Notes: generated by a model from the sequence alone, not told the origin. Counted from the stretch's first letter, positions 10,802 through 21,771 are shown. The stretch: 64,000 nt of DNA from Craspedostauros australis (GCA_026770025.1 JAMXDE010000028.1:682001-746000), one strand, 5' to 3'. Made by a program: numbers and translations.

Positions 10802-12110
10802 TTGATGGCAGAATCACTCAGACGAAGTCAGGTGCTTCCTGATGGCGAGCGGATCATGGCAAAGACAAGCGCGAGATCACGGCCGTCGCTCATATCGATG
10901 CGGAATGTGCTGACTGCTATCCTGATGATGGCATTCTGGGCGAGCAACATGACAGATCTCACCTCCTTCCGCAAAAAAGACATCGAGATGGACCTTCCAC
11001 ATCTGCCACCAATGCTTCCGAAGCCACGAATCGGAGTCTTGTGGTTGCCAAGGCTACCGACAATGATGCAGCATTCAATTCATCGTTGGCCAAGACAGCA
11101 GCACCTGCAGAGACGGTAGCACCAACGATGCCAATATCGGCGGAGAGAAGGAAATTCACGGACCGAGAAACGGGACACATTCCGCTCCAAGAACTTGTAT
11201 CGACGAGCAATTTCCAACCAGGAATGTGCCCCAATAAAACCTCCTTCATCCGGAATATAATGCATTTGTTCCTAAGCCAAGGGGTCCCAAAGCTTTCGTG
11301 CTGCTCCCACGCAAGATACCCAGGATCGTCCATATCAGCGCCAAACTGCCGTGCACGACGATGGGGTTCCAAGCCATAATGAAGACATGGCACCTCGAAG
11401 GCCATTCCTTTGCGTTTCATGGTGATGCCGCGGTAGATCGGCTGCTCGCCAAGTTCTGGCCGGAATTTCCGCAGCTCCAGCTCATCCAGGAATGCCTCGT
11501 CAGCGATGCCGCCAAGATCGACCTGTAGCGATACCTCGTTCTGTCTGAATACGGTGGGATCTACTCTGACATGGACACAGCTCCAGCTGAAAAGTACCTA
11601 GGAGAGGCAGCCATCCAACCCGAGAACGACGCATATGTCGTGATTGAGAGGGGAGGCTTTATGTCGCAGTACTGTATCGCGGCCTCACTGAAGCATCCAC
11701 TCATGTTTTTGGCCGTCCATGAAGCTTTCGTCAGGCTTCTCAACGCCGAAAATGTACTGACTCAATACGTGCCGTTCACCACTGGCCTAGGCGCGCTCAA
11801 GGGTGCGGGCATTCGGTTCATGCAAGATCCTAACTTCGCTTATCCGAAGGCTGGTCTTCACGCTGGCATGAGCAATTGAACGTTACGTGTTGTGGGTGAT
11901 CCGTCAACCAGCAAATATTACATCCTTCGATCAGCTATCGGGAACAATTGGAAGAAAAGAGGCTACAGGCTCATGAATCAGAAACATTATGCATCGTTTG
12001 TGGAGGACGCGCACTACGAGGACAAAACACGGGCTCAATCGATCTTGCTTGGAACTGCTGCACACTATCGGGCAAAACCGAGACTTCAAATATTGAGGAG
12101 GCGTGGTTGA
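10802..12110 (+). pseudogene. GT32 (OCH1-like) Golgi glycosyltransferase pseudogene
   Basis: Collinear pieces of one type II Golgi glycosyltransferase lie in three frames. First comes a signal anchor (about 10895-10965, SMRNVLTAILMMAFWAS), then a stem region in a second frame (about 10980-11240), then the catalytic domain in a third (about 11240-12110). The catalytic part has the GT32/Gly_transf_sug hallmarks: RKIPRIVHISAK, a K-I-D-L-*-R-Y-L segment, EYGGIYSDMDTAP with the metal-binding DXD, and a C-terminal N-W-K-K-R-G-Y...NQKHY stretch. Two in-frame stops (TAG 11526-11528, just before RYLVLSEYGG, and TGA 11877-11879) and two frameshifts interrupt it. One shift is near an A6 run at about 10970-10976. 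Introns cannot explain this because the pieces abut. Intact homologues transfer sugars, typically mannose, onto glycans or glycolipids in the Golgi. Confidence 0.72.
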
Positions 12111-13019
12111 TGAAGGACATTTGGAATCAAAGAAGGAACAGCCAACGTTGCTGATCCAGGCACTGCCATTCAGCAGCCCACGCCTCACAGCTGGTCCACA
12201 CGAGATGATCGGTGCACTACTTGCCATCGTGATTACCATTGCACGTGTGAGGTCTTCTTGTGTCTGTACGCAACAACGCAATCAATGAAGCAATCCAGCA
12301 ACCGTTTCTACGACCGAGCTGGAGACCCCACAAGATGCCTTGAACCAGGCTCATCTAGAAGCCCCGAAGAGTACGATTCTCACAGCCAACCTAGCCGAGG
12401 GAGGCATCAAGACCAAGCGAACTGTTTGGCGATCTTCTCTTCTCGGCAAAACGCCAAGTACACGCGCTTACGACGGTTGAATTCAGGTGACATCACGCGA
12501 TGATTTCCACGCTAGAGTCCACGAGTTCGGAGAGATGACAAGCTGATGCCATCCATCGTACTCCAAAATCAAGATGAATGTTTTGAGGAGACCATTCGTC
12601 ATTTTCATCTGCTCCATTGTCATGATCAGCAGAGCACTACATTCCTTGGGCGTAACGATGAAAATATCGAAACGAGAGGTCAAACCAAAACGGTTTCCTG
12701 TTTCGGTGACTTGCTAACCTCGGCACTCAGGAGGACCTGCTCCGAAACGCTGGCTTGGTGCCTTCAGAAATATGTGATCTCTTTACCGTCGACCAACTTA
12801 GGGTGAAAGGAGCAGAGGAAGACGGCGCCTGGGCATGAGAGAAGCAACAGTATCGCGACAACGTCTTGGAAACGATTTATGTATGTGGAACGGTCCCTCG
12901 GTGCAAGATGATCACATGGCACACTCAATGATACTTGTCAATAATGCAACGGAAAAGAAACGATGCACTGGTGAAGGCGAGAGCAGATGTGAACTACTGT
13001 TGCTATTAATATTACTGTT
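12111..13019. other. Degenerate region with signal-anchor-like fragments
   Basis: Short plus-strand frames include hydrophobic stretches preceded by basic residues: one near 12208 (MIGALLAIVITIARV) and one from ATG 12574 (MNVLRRPFVIFICSIVMISR), each ending in a nearby stop. These could be remains of further type II membrane glycosyltransferase-like genes next to the GT32 pseudogene, but no catalytic motif is present. The left arm of the NRT2 inverted duplication begins at about 13020. Confidence 0.3.
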
Positions 13020-13358
13020 TCACTTTGTACATGTATAAATTGTGTCACCACACCAAGGCGTCAAGGAGACATCATCATCATCATCATCAGCGCTGTAATC
13101 TGGCCTCATGCCGCACTGCGTCGTTGACACAGCGTGTGGAGGCTCAGATAGGATCATCCAAATGATGACCAGCGGTGTAAATCAGACGTCTCAACTCGGC
13201 TCAACTCGACTCAACTTCATCTGTCATGTCGATGTCTTGCCCTGGTTTGGGAACTGGGTGATTGTGTTGGTGTACATTCAGATGTAGACGTAGGCACAGA
13301 CGCAGATGCGTCCTGCCCGTCACACGCCCCACATGCCACAAACCACCTGCCTTGTCGC

Positions 13359-15065
13359 TTAGGCCTCATCATCCTTCTCGCCGTTTGGCTCTGGGACGGC
13401 CAAGGTGCTCTTGGTCTGGACTGGAGCATCCTCTCCACACAAAAGACCGGCGTGGCCCTTGATGTTGATGAGGACGGAGAAGAAGGCGGATCCCAGAATG
13501 GTGCAGCCCATGATGACGAAGGCGCTCTTGTATCCCAGCTGACGGAATCCGAGTCCGAATCCAACGGCTCCAGAGTTGCCTCCGGCTCCGACGATTCCAG
13601 AGATGGATCCTGTGGCCGGTGGGTCGACGTATGGGACGATACCGTATGTGGATCCCTCGGCGGCCTGGACGAACAGAGAGAAGAAGACCATGACGGCGAT
13701 GGCACCTCCGAGAGTTCCAGTGTTGGCGAAGACCAGCACAAGAGCTCCCTCGCAGAACAGGAGGATGGTCTGGACCCAGATGCGTCCGCGCATTCCGATG
13801 CTGGCGTTGGCCTTGTCACTGAGGAAGCCTCCGACTCCGCGAGCGAACAGGTTCATCCACCCGAAGATGGAGGCGATGGCGGCGGCAGATTCGGTGGACT
13901 GGTCGAACTCATCCTTGAAGTAGAGAGCGGCGGCGTTGTTCATGGTCAGCTCGACTCCGAAGCAGCATGCGTACTGGACGAACAGCACCCAAGTGTTGAA
14001 GTTGGTGGCTCCGCTGCGGAAGGAGGCGGCGGCGCTCACCTCGGCCATGACTCCGTGTGCCTTCATCTCGCTGTAGTTACCCTTGGGGGCATCATCGCTG
14101 ATCAAGTAGATGGCGGCACCGGAAGCGAAGGCGACGATGGCTGGGACGACGGAGACCGTTCTCCAGGCCTGCTCGGAGTCTCCGTTGAAGAGTTCCTTGA
14201 AGAGAGGGAAGAGGGCGGATCCCATGACGAGTTGGGTGACACCTCCTCCGAGGTTACCCCATCCTCCGCAGAGGGCGTTGGCGGTTCCGACGACTTCTCT
14301 GGTGAACATTCGGCTGGCCCAGTACTGGCACATGACGAAGGTACCTCCGGCAACACCGATGAAGAGACGGAGGACGGCGAGTCCTGTGGCGGTCTGGACA
14401 AATCCTGTGCAGGCTGTTGGGACAGAGGCGAAGCAGAGGACGATGGCGAAGAGGATGCGGGCACCGAACTTGTCGCATCCTGGTCCGAGGACGAAGCGCA
14501 TGAAGATGGTTCCTCCGACACCGACGATGCTGGATGTCCACACTTCTTCCTTGCTCAGGCCGAGGTCGTCACGGATCTCACTGAGGAGTGGGGCGATGGC
14601 GAACCAGATGAAGAAGGCGATGAAGAAGCCCCACCACGAGCAGTGGAATGCTCGCATGTGTGGGCGGGCGAAGCTGCAAAGCTTGATCTCCGAGCCCTTG
14701 TCATCTTGGTCCGGATCGACGTTGATGGCGTAGGTGGAGTACTTCTTCCACTCGCCCTGTTGTTGGAGATGGAGATGATGTGGGTGGATGGTGTGCATGC
14801 ATGCATGGACGGATGGGAATGCAGAAGATGAGGTGAGGGAATGTCATCAGCGGATATTTGCGGTTGTAGTCGCAGTTGCAGTACGAGTAGAGAAATACAG
14901 TAGATGGTCGAGCATCAGGCACCTCACACGTTGTCGCTTTGATCCAATCCAATCCAGTACTGGCTCATTCATTCATCCATTCATTCATTCATGCATTCAT
15001 TCATTCACTTTGTTGACCACTTGCTTCATTCAACTTACGGCAGCTCCTGAGTCAACTTCGGTCAT
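13359..15065 (-). CDS. NRT2: NRT2-type nitrate transporter, copy 1
   Basis: Two exons on the minus strand, 15065-15039 (MTEVDSGAA) and 14756-13359, separated by a 282-bp GTAAGT...CAG intron in phase 0, encode 474 aa. It is a major facilitator superfamily nitrate/nitrite porter with about 12 membrane segments from residue ~46 to ~440. The nitrate-porter signatures are G173-G-W-G-N-L-G-G-G (fifth helix) and A400-G-G-N-S-G-A-V-G-F. Arg96 (IFMRFVLGPG) and Arg315 (NLFARGVGGF) match the paired substrate-binding arginines known from NarK. It imports nitrate at the plasma membrane with H+ or Na+. The exons appear identical to copy 2, and the promoter and intron are also shared, so the two genes should be regulated alike. 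Diatom NRT2 genes are typically induced by nitrate and repressed by ammonium, which is family knowledge rather than something seen here. Confidence 0.95.
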
Positions 15066-15169
15066 CTTGAATGTGTTTAAATTGAATTGATTTAGTTTGG
15101 TTTTGTTTGATGGTGAAAGCAACTTGTGTTGTTGTTGTCACGAGATGAGGATGTGGATTGAAGCTGGTC

Positions 15170-15184
15170 AATCGAATTTTATGA
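15170..15184 (-). promoter_or_regulatory. Conserved TATA-like element, NRT2 copy 1
   Basis: Read on the minus strand, TCATAAAATTCGATT lies about 115 nt upstream of the copy 1 ATG. The same element precedes copy 2 and, with one change, copy 3, whose other upstream sequence has diverged. That conservation suggests a core promoter or transcription-start element. Confidence 0.45.
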
Positions 15185-15633
15185 GACTCGGAGACGGAGA
15201 CGAAGATGAAGATGGCAGCGTTGTGTGTTGTGTGTGTTGTGTGTGAGCTGTGTGAGTTGGGCGAGGACTTTTTTCAATTTCAAATGTGGTGGGGGTGTCG
15301 CGTGTGATTGCTTGTTGTGTGGTCTGATGATGTTGATGTCGACAGTGGTGGTGGCAACAGGTGTGGCAGAAGATGCGGCGACGTGTGACAATGGAGGTGT
15401 TGGTTCTGCAGATCTTGCGGGAACAATGAGAAGGGTTGGAAGGAAAGATTTGTCCGAGGTTCCGGAAGAAATCGCTTCATTGTTCGTAAGTGAAGATGGG
15501 AGTTTGGATGTCGTGAGGGACATGGATCGATAAGAAGGGAGAGTGTGTCGAACCGTGGTCATGCTCGTATTCGGAAGGTGCTGTTCCGACATCACAAAAG
15601 AACAAAGTGACAATAGTTCTTCTCCACTCGCAG

Positions 15634-17245
15634 TGTTGGCAGGTACAAGCAACCGTGTGTGTCCAACGTCACAACCTCAACTTCTCGTCCAGGAACAGCA
15701 CTTTGGAGTTGTGTGATGGAGGAACTCGACTCTCACTTGATTGTCGGAGGTTGAGGACGAGTTGGATGATGAGTTGGATGATGATGTCGAGGTGGACCCA
15801 AGAGAGAGGGGAGAACAATTGGCAACACCAACCTCGCTGCAGTCGTCCGAGGTATTCATGCAGAAGGTATCTTTTCGGCGGTTCACATCATTCTGCTTCC
15901 TGGAGGAATGGGAGAAACCACATACTCGACTCTTTGCTACACGAGCTATGACAGCACAGAATACGAAGCAGCGTGACCAATTGTAAAACCAACGAGTACA
16001 TGGCAGCATGGTATGGACGAGTACTCCGTTTGCGAGACGCATGGACTCGATCAGCAATGAAAGGAGGAAAGGAGCAAAGGAACAGATCCCAGCTCAAGTC
16101 CTCAGCACACTAAACATGGTGGAAGTGGCATTCGCAGATCAAGCATGTATGGTATTGTGCTGCAAAAACATTCACTAATTATATATTGGTGTTTCTCTCT
16201 TGAGAGAAAGAGAGTGTGTGTAAGTGATTGTGCTTGTCTCGCAACCATTCATTATATATTGGTGTTTCTCTCTTGAGAGAAAGAGAGTGTGTGTAAATGA
16301 TTGTGCTTGTCTCGCAACCATTCCATTGGGCATGACGCATGCTTCGTGGCAGCATCCGGCTTTGTGGTCAAGAGGTGAGCGGTTGAGGAATGAGGCACTC
16401 GAAGAGACACACAACCTGTGTCCCGAAGAGAGCACAGCAGGATGCTGGAGTAGAATGGTAGAGTTGAGCACCATGGTCTCTGGAGAGTACGAGTACGATG
16501 CTTGTACGTACTAATATGATTGCACACCACATCTTGCTCTTGTACTGATGTACACAGGCCACATCATGTCGCAGTTGTCCTCTGCAATTGTTGTCCTCCA
16601 CAGTTGTGAATGTGTGTGCCATGTGACCATACTTGCAAAGGAATGGAGTGTTGATGTTGCGTCTGAAATACAAAGAGACTGATGCAGAGTAGAGTGGTCG
16701 ATCTGTGGAGCTTGCAGAGCCTGTCGGGTTCGTTCATTGATGCACCGCAATTGATGGCGGTGGCGACCACGACATGGAGTGGGAGCTGTCGTGCCGATGG
16801 TTGTTGTGGATCGAAGGTGCGACAATGAGGTGATGGATCAGCTGGACCATCCGGAATCGGACGAGGACGAGTAGAGTGAAAACGTGTATTGACTGCAGCG
16901 CTTCCGCCAACGCATCATGTAAGGTTGGTGTGTCGCACGTTTTCGCACCAGTAAAGCAATCCTTTCGATACCACCATCGTAGATCGAAGGATAGAGAGAG
17001 TGCTCTGCTCGGGATGAGACCAGAACAGACCAGAACAAGAAGCATCTTGCGATCCCTTGCGTGTTCGTGCGTTGTCAATGGGGTGGATCCTCTCTTGGCG
17101 AGATCCAAAGATACCTTTTTGCAGACACCAACGTCACCAACACTGATGACGCTGATGTGGTGCGGAGGTTTGTCTGCGCTCTTGTTTTTGGTGTCATAGT
17201 TGGTACGTTCTTCGTGAGTACTGTCGAACGGAGGAGCACGAGTAT
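15634..17245. other. Spacer between the NRT2 inverted arms
   Basis: This 1612-bp unique segment lies between the two outward-reading copies, which are head to head, so it belongs to a shared upstream region. No protein family was recognised in frames on either strand. It contains a tandem 73-bp duplication (16178-16323). Confidence 0.55.
16178..16323. repeat. Tandem duplication, 2 x 73 bp, with hairpin core
   Basis: The unit at 16178-16250 is repeated at 16251-16323 with a single G/A difference near the end of the GTGTGTAA run. Each unit contains the self-complementary core TTTCTCTCTTGAGAGAAA. It lies in the spacer shared upstream by NRT2 copies 1 and 2. Confidence 0.9.
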
Positions 17246-17703
17246 CTGCGAGTGGAGAAGAACTATTGTCACTTTGTTCTTTTGTGATGTCGGAACAGCA
17301 CCTTCCGAATACGAGCATGACCACGGTTCGACACACTCTCCCTTCTTATCGATCCATGTCCCTCACGACATCCAAACTCCCATCTTCACTTACGAACAAT
17401 GAAGCGATTTCTTCCGGAACCTCGGACAAATCTTTCCTTCCAACCCTTCTCATTGTTCCCGCAAGATCTGCAGAACCAACACCTCCATTGTCACACGTCG
17501 CCGCATCTTCTGCCACACCTGTTGCCACCACCACTGTCGACATCAACATCATCAGACCACACAACAAGCAATCACACGCGACACCCCCACCACATTTGAA
17601 ATTGAAAAAAGTCCTCGCCCAACTCACACAGCTCACACACAACACACACAACACACACAACACACAACGCTGCCATCTTCATCTTCGTCTCCGTCTCCGA
17701 GTC

Positions 17704-17718
17704 TCATAAAATTCGATT
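17704..17718 (+). promoter_or_regulatory. Conserved TATA-like element, NRT2 copy 2
   Basis: TCATAAAATTCGATT starts 119 nt upstream of the ATG at 17823. It is identical in copy 1 and has one change (T to C) in copy 3. Confidence 0.45.
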
Positions 17719-17822
17719 GACCAGCTTCAATCCACATCCTCATCTCGTGACAACAACAACACAAGTTGCTTTCACCATCAAACAAAACCAAACTAAATCA
17801 ATTCAATTTAAACACATTCAAG

Positions 17823-19529
17823 ATGACCGAAGTTGACTCAGGAGCTGCCGTAAGTTGAATGAAGCAAGTGGTCAACAAAGTGAATGAATGAATGCATGAA
17901 TGAATGAATGGATGAATGAATGAGCCAGTACTGGATTGGATTGGATCAAAGCGACAACGTGTGAGGTGCCTGATGCTCGACCATCTACTGTATTTCTCTA
18001 CTCGTACTGCAACTGCGACTACAACCGCAAATATCCGCTGATGACATTCCCTCACCTCATCTTCTGCATTCCCATCCGTCCATGCATGCATGCACACCAT
18101 CCACCCACATCATCTCCATCTCCAACAACAGGGCGAGTGGAAGAAGTACTCCACCTACGCCATCAACGTCGATCCGGACCAAGATGACAAGGGCTCGGAG
18201 ATCAAGCTTTGCAGCTTCGCCCGCCCACACATGCGAGCATTCCACTGCTCGTGGTGGGGCTTCTTCATCGCCTTCTTCATCTGGTTCGCCATCGCCCCAC
18301 TCCTCAGTGAGATCCGTGACGACCTCGGCCTGAGCAAGGAAGAAGTGTGGACATCCAGCATCGTCGGTGTCGGAGGAACCATCTTCATGCGCTTCGTCCT
18401 CGGACCAGGATGCGACAAGTTCGGTGCCCGCATCCTCTTCGCCATCGTCCTCTGCTTCGCCTCTGTCCCAACAGCCTGCACAGGATTTGTCCAGACCGCC
18501 ACAGGACTCGCCGTCCTCCGTCTCTTCATCGGTGTTGCCGGAGGTACCTTCGTCATGTGCCAGTACTGGGCCAGCCGAATGTTCACCAGAGAAGTCGTCG
18601 GAACCGCCAACGCCCTCTGCGGAGGATGGGGTAACCTCGGAGGAGGTGTCACCCAACTCGTCATGGGATCCGCCCTCTTCCCTCTCTTCAAGGAACTCTT
18701 CAACGGAGACTCCGAGCAGGCCTGGAGAACGGTCTCCGTCGTCCCAGCCATCGTCGCCTTCGCTTCCGGTGCCGCCATCTACTTGATCAGCGATGATGCC
18801 CCCAAGGGTAACTACAGCGAGATGAAGGCACACGGAGTCATGGCCGAGGTGAGCGCCGCCGCCTCCTTCCGCAGCGGAGCCACCAACTTCAACACTTGGG
18901 TGCTGTTCGTCCAGTACGCATGCTGCTTCGGAGTCGAGCTGACCATGAACAACGCCGCCGCTCTCTACTTCAAGGATGAGTTCGACCAGTCCACCGAATC
19001 TGCCGCCGCCATCGCCTCCATCTTCGGGTGGATGAACCTGTTCGCTCGCGGAGTCGGAGGCTTCCTCAGTGACAAGGCCAACGCCAGCATCGGAATGCGC
19101 GGACGCATCTGGGTCCAGACCATCCTCCTGTTCTGCGAGGGAGCTCTTGTGCTGGTCTTCGCCAACACTGGAACTCTCGGAGGTGCCATCGCCGTCATGG
19201 TCTTCTTCTCTCTGTTCGTCCAGGCCGCCGAGGGATCCACATACGGTATCGTCCCATACGTCGACCCACCGGCCACAGGATCCATCTCTGGAATCGTCGG
19301 AGCCGGAGGCAACTCTGGAGCCGTTGGATTCGGACTCGGATTCCGTCAGCTGGGATACAAGAGCGCCTTCGTCATCATGGGCTGCACCATTCTGGGATCC
19401 GCCTTCTTCTCCGTCCTCATCAACATCAAGGGCCACGCCGGTCTTTTGTGTGGAGAGGATGCTCCAGTCCAGACCAAGAGCACCTTGGCCGTCCCAGAGC
19501 CAAACGGCGAGAAGGATGATGAGGCCTAA
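17823..19529 (+). CDS. NRT2: NRT2-type nitrate transporter, copy 2
   Basis: Exons 17823-17849 and 18132-19529 with a 282-bp GTAAGT...CAG intron in phase 0 encode 474 aa, the same product as copy 1. The intron carries a TGAA/TTCA-type microsatellite shortly after the donor site. The MFS nitrate-porter signatures, Arg96 and Arg315 and the acidic C-terminus (EKDDEA) are all intact. The 3' flank contains a (GAT)6 run near 19838. Together with copy 1 it forms a head-to-head pair transcribed outward from the shared spacer. Identity of intron and flanks between the arms implies a recent duplication or ongoing gene conversion. Confidence 0.96.
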
Positions 19530-19906
19530 GCGACAAGGCAGGTGGTTTGTGGCATGTGGGGCGTGTGACGGGCAGGACGCATCTGCGTCTGTGCCTACGT
19601 CTACATCTGAATGTACACCAACACAATCATGAACACAAACGCACGAACACAAACACAAACACAATCACCCAGTTCCCAAACCAGGGCAAGACATCGACAT
19701 GACAGATGAAGTTGAGTCGAGTTGAGCCGAGTTGAGACGTCTGATTTACACCGCTGGTCATCATTTGGATGATCCTATCTGAGCCTCCACACGCTGTTTC
19801 AACGACGCAGTGCGGCATGAGGCCAGATTACAGCGCTGATGATGATGATGATGATGTCTCCTTGACGCCTTGGTGTGGTGACACAATTTATACATGTACG
19901 AAGTGA

Positions 19907-20766
19907 GATACTCTGCTCCTATACAATAATAGCATGAGTAAATGTAGCAACAACAACAAAACAACAACAGAAACACAGTAGTAACAAAGCAACATCGAAC
20001 GTGAATACCAGCAGAGACGGAGCAGGCACAGTCTCATCATGTGAGATGTGGAAGTTTGTGCCAATGATTGATTGATGGGCTGATGGTCCACAATCATAGT
20101 ACACGCAACGGCAGAGCGCAGTTGCTGCTTGGCACAGCGTCTCCACCAATTGAGAGTACTCTCGGGCCGAGGTGTGGTTGTTGTTGTTCGTCCACCGTCG
20201 CGTCTGAGTTGGACAGTATCACGAACAACTGTGGGCAGAATCCTCGAATCACTTGGACTGCTCAACAGATTGTCCGCGTACCTGGCCATAGCTCGTACAA
20301 CCATCTCGCCGCATCGACAATGCGACAATGACTCTGGAGAAGGAGAAAGAGAGAGAGAGTCAAGGTCAACGCCGCAAAACTCAACGTCTCTTGTTGTTGC
20401 AGATTCCACTCAACCTCGGTGAAACATCCAGAAGTTGCACAACAACGACGTCAGGTAGCATTGAGCGAGTCAATGTTCATTGAGCCGCCCATGGCTCTAC
20501 CAGAATCCGCGAACAGCTCGAGTGAATCACTGAGAAAGATGAGTCCGTAGCATGCTCTACAATACTATATCGTACTCGACTCTACTCCTCCTCCTTCACA
20601 ATTATTCAGCTCTCCCTGCGATGCGGGGACTTGTACTAAAGAATGGTCTTGTCGGTACGAACACAACGCAAGAGGAAACGTAAATGCCATTCTATTTACC
20701 CATGGGTTCGATCTTTTCGTTGATGACAACACCCATGCGGTCCTGCTGCAGTTGCTTTGATTCCCA
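19907..20766. other. Intergenic, NRT2 copy 2 3' flank
   Basis: The first ~200 bp (to about 20105) align with the flank downstream of NRT2 copy 3 (about 37985-38175), including the shared string CAACAACAACAAAACAACAACAG-type A/C-rich tract. The remainder to the 3' end of the Erv41/46-like gene shows nothing recognisable. Confidence 0.5.
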
Positions 20767-21771
20767 TCAATCAGTCTTTTTGGCAACAGCCGCTGCTGAA
20801 TGCAGAACGCAGCCTGTGAAGAGGCTGACGGTGACGAAGACACCACCAACGATGCTGATCAAAGAGCTGAGGAAGACAAAGAAATTGTCCCGGCCCTCCA
20901 CATGATGCACAGCCAAGGGTGTAAAATCATATCCCAGCGTTAATCCGGGCAAGACCGGAACGCCGCTGGACACCAGTGTTTCCGGCTGAACGGTGTGATC
21001 GACGACCGACAGCTGGTAGGTGTTTTGCGTGGAAAAGAAGGTTTGGTGCACCGTGGGTATCAGTTTGACTTGCAAGCTCTCGACTGCGATGCCTCCGTAA
21101 GGATTGTCGATCATGTGGGATCGCTGCTCCAGTGGCATGGCGTCCTGCTTTGAGAATGGATTTCCGAACTGCACGGAATGGATGAAATGCGAGACGTTGT
21201 AGGTGTTCAAGAGCTGCTCATTGATAGCTGCCTTGTCATCCGTCTTTTGCGCGATGCGCATGATCTCCTGCGTGCCCTGCATCCAGGTCTGCGGGGTCAT
21301 GGCGACCGTGATCTGGCCGCCCACTATCGGTATGCGCAGGCGCGCCTTGACGGTGCATCCGCCGAATTGCTTCTGCACGCTGTGACCGTACATGGCATTG
21401 ACTTCTATTGGATTGGGGCGTCGCTTTTCAACTCGGGCAGGACGGCTTGGGTCGAAGTCATGGTGCTTCGGTTCGCTGCCATCCAAACGCAGCTCCACCC
21501 TGTCGCAGGAAAGATGCGGGAAGGTGACGTGGATCTTCAGAGGTATCTTGCCCTTGACATTGTGCTGTCTGGATTCGAAGGGATTTGGCTGTCCTGGCAG
21601 CAATGGCACCGGTTGGCTCCGCGACACGTGCAGCGAATGTCGCGCACTGCCGACGATGTAGAGATACAGCTGCGCGATGAAGAGACAGCCTGCTGCGGTG
21701 CTGGCGATGAGCGTGACAGCACCACCAAGCGCCGACCTCGATTGCAGGTCCTTCCTGGGTGTGACGAACAT
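20767..21771 (-). CDS. Erv41/Erv46 (ERGIC2/3) family cargo receptor
   Basis: A 334-residue frame with the family layout: a short cytosolic N-terminus, TM1 at about 15-40 (ALGGAVTLIASTAAGCLF), a lumenal beta-rich domain, and TM2 near 297-325 (FLSSLISIVGGVFVTVSLF). Family landmarks include the IPLKIHVTFPHLSCD strand, GGCTVKARLRIP, NVSHFIHSVQFGNPF, the HQTFFSTQNTYQLSV strand, and GLTLGYDFTPLAV before TM2. These receptors cycle between ER and Golgi in COPII/COPI vesicles. The lumenal Cys cluster of Erv46/ERGIC3 is not apparent, so an Erv41/ERGIC2-type identity is more likely. The N-terminus begins close to the conserved R-x-x-x-GG segment, so a small upstream exon may be missing. Confidence 0.8.
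   Translation of the reverse strand: MFVTPRKDLQSRSALGGAVTLIASTAAGCLFIAQLYLYIVGSARHSLHVSRSQPVPLLPGQPNPFESRQHNVKGKIPLKIHVTFPHLSCDRVELRLDGSEPKHHDFDPSRPARVEKRRPNPIEVNAMYGHSVQKQFGGCTVKARLRIPIVGGQITVAMTPQTWMQGTQEIMRIAQKTDDKAAINEQLLNTYNVSHFIHSVQFGNPFSKQDAMPLEQRSHMIDNPYGGIAVESLQVKLIPTVHQTFFSTQNTYQLSVVDHTVQPETLVSSGVPVLPGLTLGYDFTPLAVHHVEGRDNFFVFLSSLISIVGGVFVTVSLFTGCVLHSAAAVAKKTD

Larger units (their letters stand above)
13020..15633. repeat. Inverted duplication, left arm (NRT2 copy 1)
   Basis: This is the reverse complement of about 17246-19906 and covers the NRT2 gene, its upstream region and its 3' flank. Differences seen by eye are a 9-nt indel in an ACACA-type microsatellite (left near 15218-15245), a 38-nt segment absent from the left 3' UTR near 13260-13276, and a few substitutions such as 13128. 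Inner homology stops sharply after CTCGCAG at 15633. Outer homology fades at about 13020. Confidence 0.93.
17246..19906. repeat. Inverted duplication, right arm (NRT2 copy 2)
   Basis: This is the reverse complement of 13020-15633. It carries the longer microsatellite (9 nt more, near 17640-17665) and the 38-nt 3' UTR segment missing from the left arm (about 19630-19668). Its 3' flank stays similar to that of NRT2 copy 3 beyond the point where similarity to the left arm ends, so this arm looks closer to the parental locus. Confidence 0.93.

Noticed and set aside
10959..11420. 153-codon minus frame
   Set aside because: It is the shadow of the GT32 pseudogene, whose plus-strand motifs (IPRIVH, DXD) are decisive.
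13452..14831. Long antisense ORF (459 codons) opposite NRT2 copy 1, with equivalents opposite copies 2 (18057-19664) and 3 (35991-37694)
   Set aside because: They exactly mirror the transporter exon. Their Asp/Glu/Gly/Ser-rich composition follows from the reverse complement of a strongly biased coding sequence (TCC, GTC and CTC codons), and no domain is present.
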